NCBI RefSeq assembly: GCF_038397725.1
Contig: NZ_CP151634.1
Coordinates: 2,418,001 to 2,482,000 of the forward strand
Reading direction: 5' to 3'
Source: Microbacterium sp. LWO13-1.2
GTDB lineage: Bacteria; Actinomycetota; Actinomycetes; Actinomycetales; Microbacteriaceae
Length of the DNA: 64,000 bases
Of the stretch, positions 60,477 through 64,000 are shown one piece after another. The notes beneath the pieces were generated by a model, which had not been told where the DNA came from, ran no database searches, and was given only the letters and a program-made list of their open reading frames with translations. Made by a program: the position numbers and the translations under genes. The first letter of the stretch is position 1, and the number at the start of each line of letters is the position of its first letter.

Positions 60477-60740
60477 CTACTTCCGCGGATCGAGCACCGC
60501 GGCCAGGGTGTCGAGCACCGTGGCCGCACCGGTCGACTCCGCGGTCTCCAGGGTCACGACGTCGCCGGGAGCGAGCGCGAGGTCCATCATGGCGAGCACG
60601 CTGCTCAGATCGACCACCGCACCCGTCGCAGTGCGCAGCGTCACCGGGCGATCGTGAGCCTGCGCGAGGCGCACGAGCTCGGCCACGGGTCGAGCGTGCA
60701 CGCCGTTGTGCGCGCTGATGATCACCTGTCGGCTCAGCAT
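60477..60740 (-). CDS. Second HPr-family phosphocarrier
   Basis: A protein of 87 residues with intact His15 (NGVHARPVAEL) and a Ser in VVDLSSVLAMMDL near position 46. GGAGCG precedes the ATG. It lies 4 nt after the phosphosugar-mutase stop on the same strand and 5 nt from the activator stop on the other. Sequence differs strongly from the HPr at 57785, so it may serve another EII or a regulatory purpose. Confidence 0.85.
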   Translation of the reverse strand: MLSRQVIISAHNGVHARPVAELVRLAQAHDRPVTLRTATGAVVDLSSVLAMMDLALAPGDVVTLETAESTGAATVLDTLAAVLDPRK

Positions 60741-60744
60741 GATG

Positions 60745-62415
60745 CTAGGAGCGCTCCTCCAGCAGGATGCGAACGCCGGCCTCGAGGTCGGCGACAGCAC
60801 TCGACGCCTGCTCGGCGGATTCACCGCGGGTGTCGAGGTACACCTTGAGCTTCGGTTCGGTGCCACTCGGACGCACGATGACCCGCGACCCGTCGGACAT
60901 CCGGTAGCGCAGCACGTCACCGGACGCCTCGCCGGGGCCCGCTTGCAGCAGATCCTCTGCCGACGCGATCGCGTGCGCGCCGATGTGCGTCGGTGGCAGC
61001 GTCCGCAGCGACAGCATGACGTTCGAGATGACCGAGAGGTCGTCGACCCGCACCGAGACCTGACCGCTCGCGAAATGGCCGTAGGTGTCTCCGAGTTCGG
61101 CGACCAGGGTCGCCAGCGTCGCGCCGCGCTCGCGGGCTTCGGCCGCGAGTCCGAGGATCGCGATCGCGGCGGAGATGCCGTCCTTATCGCGCACCGTCTC
61201 CGGGTTCACGAGGTAGCCGAGGGCTTCCTCGAAGCCGAAGACCAGGCCCGGTGCGCGGGAGATCCACTTGAAGCCGGTGAGCGTCTCGTGGAAGTCGAGG
61301 CCATGGTGGGCGGCGACGGCCGCGAGACCAGGGGAGGAGACCAGAGAGCACGCCAACGCGGCGCCGGGCGTCCCGGCGGCGTCCCGCGCGGCGCGGGCGC
61401 CGAGCAGCAGGCCGACCTCATTGCCGGTGAGGCGGCGCCAGCCGCCGTCTGCGGACTCGTCCGGGATCGCGACGGCCAGACGATCCGCATCCGGGTCGTT
61501 CGCGAGAATGAAGTCCGCGTTCACCCGACGCGCCGTGGCGAACGCCAGATCCATAGCCCCGGGTTCTTCCGGGTTCGGGAAGGAGACCGTGCGGAAGGTC
61601 GCGTCCGGCGACAGCTGTTCGTCCACGATGGCGGGCTGCGGGTATCCGGCCTGTGCGAGGATCCGCGAGAAGGTCTCCCAGCCCACGCCGTGCAGCGCTG
61701 TGTACACCCACGACATCCCGGCCGCCCCGGCGGGTGCCGGGGCCACGGCGGAGGTCGCGGCGATGTACGCGTCGACGATGTCCTCCGAGGCCGTCTCGTA
61801 CCCGGTCGAACGGGGGAGTGCGCCCACATCACCGGCATCCGCGACTCGCTGGATGGCCGCAGCGATATCGGCATCGGCGGGGGCGACGATCTGCGAGCCG
61901 TTGTCCGCGCCGCCGAGATAGACCTTGTACCCGTTGTCGTTCGGCGGGTTGTGGCTCGCGGTGACCATCACGCCGGCATCCGCACCGAGGTGGCGCACGG
62001 CGAACGCGAGCACGGGGGTGGGCAGCAGCCGCGGCAGCAGGATCGCACGGAGCCCGGCACCGGCGAACAGTTCGGCGGAGTCCGCGGCGAAGATCCGCGA
62101 GTTGCGCCGGCCGTCGTATCCGATCACGACGGTCGGCGTGCCGCCGTGCGCGCGGGCGCGGAGATACGCGGCGAATCCGGCGGCGGCCTGTGCGACGAGC
62201 ACGCGGTTCATCCGGTTGCTGCCGGCGCCCAGCTCACCGCGGAGCCCAGCCGTGCCGAAGGCGAGGCGGGTGCTGAAGCGGTCGTCGAGGTCGGCGGCGG
62301 CGATGTCGTCGCCGCCGGCCGCCCGCGTGATGAGCGCGGCGAGTTCGTCGCGGGTCTCGTGGTCGGGATCCTGGCGCAGCCAGGCGCGCGCCTCGTCGAT
62401 GCGCTGCTCGTTCAC
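60745..62415 (-). CDS. Phospho-sugar mutase (phosphoglucomutase/phosphomannomutase/pentomutase-like)
   Basis: A protein of 556 residues from a GTG overlapping the purine phosphorylase stop (GTGA). The alpha-D-phosphohexomutase fold has active Ser in TASHNPPNDNGYKVY, metal loop DPDADRLAV, sugar loop (FGFEEALGYLV) and phosphate loop (RPSGTEPKLKVYLD). Coupling to a nucleoside phosphorylase suggests it handles (deoxy)ribose-1-phosphate as well as hexose phosphates. Actinobacterial homologues are often called PmmB. Confidence 0.93.
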   Translation of the reverse strand: MNEQRIDEARAWLRQDPDHETRDELAALITRAAGGDDIAAADLDDRFSTRLAFGTAGLRGELGAGSNRMNRVLVAQAAAGFAAYLRARAHGGTPTVVIGYDGRRNSRIFAADSAELFAGAGLRAILLPRLLPTPVLAFAVRHLGADAGVMVTASHNPPNDNGYKVYLGGADNGSQIVAPADADIAAAIQRVADAGDVGALPRSTGYETASEDIVDAYIAATSAVAPAPAGAAGMSWVYTALHGVGWETFSRILAQAGYPQPAIVDEQLSPDATFRTVSFPNPEEPGAMDLAFATARRVNADFILANDPDADRLAVAIPDESADGGWRRLTGNEVGLLLGARAARDAAGTPGAALACSLVSSPGLAAVAAHHGLDFHETLTGFKWISRAPGLVFGFEEALGYLVNPETVRDKDGISAAIAILGLAAEARERGATLATLVAELGDTYGHFASGQVSVRVDDLSVISNVMLSLRTLPPTHIGAHAIASAEDLLQAGPGEASGDVLRYRMSDGSRVIVRPSGTEPKLKVYLDTRGESAEQASSAVADLEAGVRILLEERS

Positions 62416-63245
62416 AGGGCCTCCACGACGCGGGCCAGGAGGGCCGAGATCACCGGTTCGGCCTCGCGCCCTGCCTCGATCACCTCGGCATGGCTGAGCG
62501 GCGACTGCTGGATGCCGGCCGCGAGGTTCGTGATGAGCGAGAACCCGAGGATCTCCATCCCGGCCTCACGGGCCGCGATCGCCTCGAGCGCCGTCGACAT
62601 GCCGACGATGTCGCCGCCGATCGCCTTCGCCATCTGCACTTCGGCCGGCGTCTCGTAGTGCGGCCCGCGGAACTGGCAGTACACGCCCTCATCGAGCGAC
62701 GGATCGACGGTGTGGGCAATATCGCGCAGGCGCTTCGAATACAGGTCGGTGAGGTCGATGAAGGTGGCGCCCTCGAGCGGCGAATCGGCCGTGAGGTTGA
62801 TGTGGTCGCTGATCAGGACGGGCTGGCCGGGCTTCCAGGTCTCGCGGATGCCGCCGGCGCCGTTGGTCAGCACCATGATCCGAGCACCCGTGGCGGCGGC
62901 CGTGCGCACACTGTGCACGACCCGGCGCACGCCGTGGCTCTCGTAGTAGTGCGTGCGCGCGCCGATCACGAGGACGTTCTTGCCGTCGGGGGTGCGGATG
63001 CTGCGCAGGGTGCCGACATGACCTTCCAGGGCCGGCTTCGAGAACCCGGTGACCTCGGTCGCCGGGATCGTCGCGATGGTCTCGCCGATGATGTCGGCTG
63101 CTTTGCCCCAGCCGCTGCCGAGCGTGAGGGCGATGTCGTGCTTCTCGACGCCGCTCAGCCGCGCGATGTCGGCTGCGGCGAGGGCCGCGACCTCGAAGGG
63201 GTTCGCGTTCGGGGCGTCGAGAGGGTTGCTGTGTGTTTCGGGCAT
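62412..63245 (-). CDS. punA: Purine-nucleoside phosphorylase
   Basis: A protein of 277 residues, the trimeric class. Phosphate-binding GSGWGKAAD, RTHYYESHG, TNGAGGI, QFRGPHYETPAEVQM and GMSTALEAIAAREAG are all present. It splits inosine and guanosine to base and ribose-1-phosphate, continuing the route from adenosine deaminase. TAGAGT lies 6 nt before the ATG, so the transcript is probably leaderless. It is divergent from the LpdA-like gene. Confidence 0.96.
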   Translation of the reverse strand: MPETHSNPLDAPNANPFEVAALAAADIARLSGVEKHDIALTLGSGWGKAADIIGETIATIPATEVTGFSKPALEGHVGTLRSIRTPDGKNVLVIGARTHYYESHGVRRVVHSVRTAAATGARIMVLTNGAGGIRETWKPGQPVLISDHINLTADSPLEGATFIDLTDLYSKRLRDIAHTVDPSLDEGVYCQFRGPHYETPAEVQMAKAIGGDIVGMSTALEAIAAREAGMEILGFSLITNLAAGIQQSPLSHAEVIEAGREAEPVISALLARVVEAL

Positions 63246-63251
63246 GGATCC

Positions 63252-63257
63252 ACTCTA
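63252..63257 (-). promoter_or_regulatory. -10 box (TAGAGT) of punA
   Basis: TAGAGT on the minus strand, then GGATCC, then the ATG at 63245. Confidence 0.5.
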
Positions 63258-63302
63258 GGAACCTGCGGGCTTGCGGGCCAGGATTGCGGAAGAATAGAGA
63301 TC

Positions 63303-64000
63303 ATGTCTTCCACCACATTCGAGCGCACTCAGCGCGTCGCCGTCCTCGGCGGCGGTCCCGGCGGTTACGAGGCGGCTCTTGCAGCCGCGCAGCTCGGAGC
63401 CGAGGTGACCCTGGTGGAGCGTGTCGGCGTCGGCGGATCCGCGGTGCTGACCGACGTCGTGCCGTCGAAGAGCCTGATCGCCACGGCCGATGCGGCCGTC
63501 GCCATCTCCGAGGCGACCGACCTGGGCGTGCAGTTCTTCGCGAAAGGCGAGAACGGGAAGCCTCTCAAGCCCGAGATCGCCATCAATCTGGCGGCGGTGA
63601 ACAAGCGTCTCCTGGCTCTGGCCGGACAGCAGTCGGAGGATATGCGCAACACGCTGCTCGAGGCGGGCGTCCGCATCCTCTCCGGCCACGGACGACTGGA
63701 GGGTCCGAACGCGCTCGTCGTCTCGACCGGCCCCGGCGGCACGGACTTCGATCGCGTCGAGGCCGACACCCTCGTGATCTCCGTCGGCGCATCGCCGCGC
63801 GAACTCGACTCGGCCAAGCCCGACGGCAAGCGCATCCTCACCTGGACGCAGCTCTACGACATGAAGGCGCTTCCCGAGCACCTCATCGTGGTCGGCTCCG
63901 GTGTCACCGGCGCCGAGTTCGCGTCCGCGTACATGAACCTCGGCGCGAAGGTCACCCTGATCTCCAGTCGCGACCAGGTTCTCCCCGGTGAGGACCAGGA
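63303..64000 (+). CDS. LpdA-like NAD(P)H:quinone-type flavoprotein (3' end cut off)
   Basis: The first 232 residues of a pyridine-nucleotide-disulfide-reductase-family protein, running off the window. FAD motif VAVLGGGPGGYEAALAA and NAD motif VVGSGVTGAEFASAYMNLG are intact. The redox-active cysteine pair is absent: where lipoamide dehydrogenases have C-x4-C before P-S-K, this reads GGSAVLTDVVPSK. That resembles M. tuberculosis LpdA (Rv3303c), a quinone reductase, rather than a true lipoamide dehydrogenase. AAGAAT at 63290-63295, 7 nt before the ATG, suggests a leaderless start. Confidence 0.85.
   Translation, partial: MSSTTFERTQRVAVLGGGPGGYEAALAAAQLGAEVTLVERVGVGGSAVLTDVVPSKSLIATADAAVAISEATDLGVQFFAKGENGKPLKPEIAINLAAVNKRLLALAGQQSEDMRNTLLEAGVRILSGHGRLEGPNALVVSTGPGGTDFDRVEADTLVISVGASPRELDSAKPDGKRILTWTQLYDMKALPEHLIVVGSGVTGAEFASAYMNLGAKVTLISSRDQVLPGEDQ

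Noticed and set aside
60477..60740. Second HPr as a Crh-type protein lacking the active His
   Set aside because: His15 is present in GVHARP, so it can accept phosphate from Enzyme I.

Overview
The window is high-GC chromosomal DNA from an actinobacterium, most likely Microbacteriaceae and probably Microbacterium. Evidence for this is the dense operons with 1-4 nt ATGA/GTGA/TGATG overlaps, the many genes whose -10 box sits 6-7 nt before the start codon (leaderless transcripts), the type of AbiEi/DUF559 gene present, and a gene order around sdhCDAB, cdd-deoA-add and lpdA-punA-phosphomutase that recalls other actinobacteria. I see no transposase, integrase, phage gene, CRISPR array, rRNA or tRNA. 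No gene-free stretch exceeds about 230 bases.

Layout. 2-5956: the 3' part of a membrane flavoprotein reductase, a repeat-flanked AbiEi/DUF559 orphan, an OmpR-type two-component system and a covalent-flavin oxidase. 5967-20031: a carbohydrate locus. It holds an acetyl-xylan-esterase-family hydrolase, a 1336-residue Tat-exported protein of unknown activity, an enolase-superfamily sugar-acid dehydratase, an IclR regulator, a CUT1 sugar ABC transporter without its ATPase, an SDR dehydrogenase, a DHDPS-family aldolase, an SMP-30 lactonase and a KDPG-type aldolase. Together they look like polymer attack outside the cell, import, and a dehydrogenase-lactonase-dehydratase-aldolase route inside it. 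20108-28723: gnd and a second sugar-acid cluster (two hydroxyacid dehydrogenases, IclR, MHS-type MFS importer, SDR, FAH-family hydrolase, idonate-type MDR dehydrogenase).

28708-41203: mostly housekeeping. It contains a 41-residue membrane peptide, rplY-pth, trpS, a three-gene SRPBCC/DUF4166 operon, xthA, a YihY/BrkB protein, sdhCDAB and manC. 41352-50598: a nucleoside uptake and salvage run (Bmp lipoprotein, ATPase, two permeases, cdd, deoA, add) with a polysaccharide deacetylase coupled to its end. 50634-52786: a PfkB kinase and a flavin monooxygenase. 52878-60740: a complete mannitol PTS, from an EIIB-HPr continuous reading frame through EI, EIICB, EIIA and mannitol-1-phosphate dehydrogenase, with a divergent PRD activator and a second HPr. 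60745-64000: phosphosugar mutase, purine nucleoside phosphorylase and the start of an LpdA-like flavoprotein lacking the redox cysteine pair.

The main theme is carbon scavenging (plant polymer sugars, sugar acids, mannitol, nucleosides) next to core respiration and translation genes. The points most worth following up are the large Tat-exported enzyme and its oxidative pathway, the EIIB-HPr reading frame, the tandem DUF4166 operon, the 36-nt repeats around the DUF559 gene, and the systematic leaderless promoter geometry.
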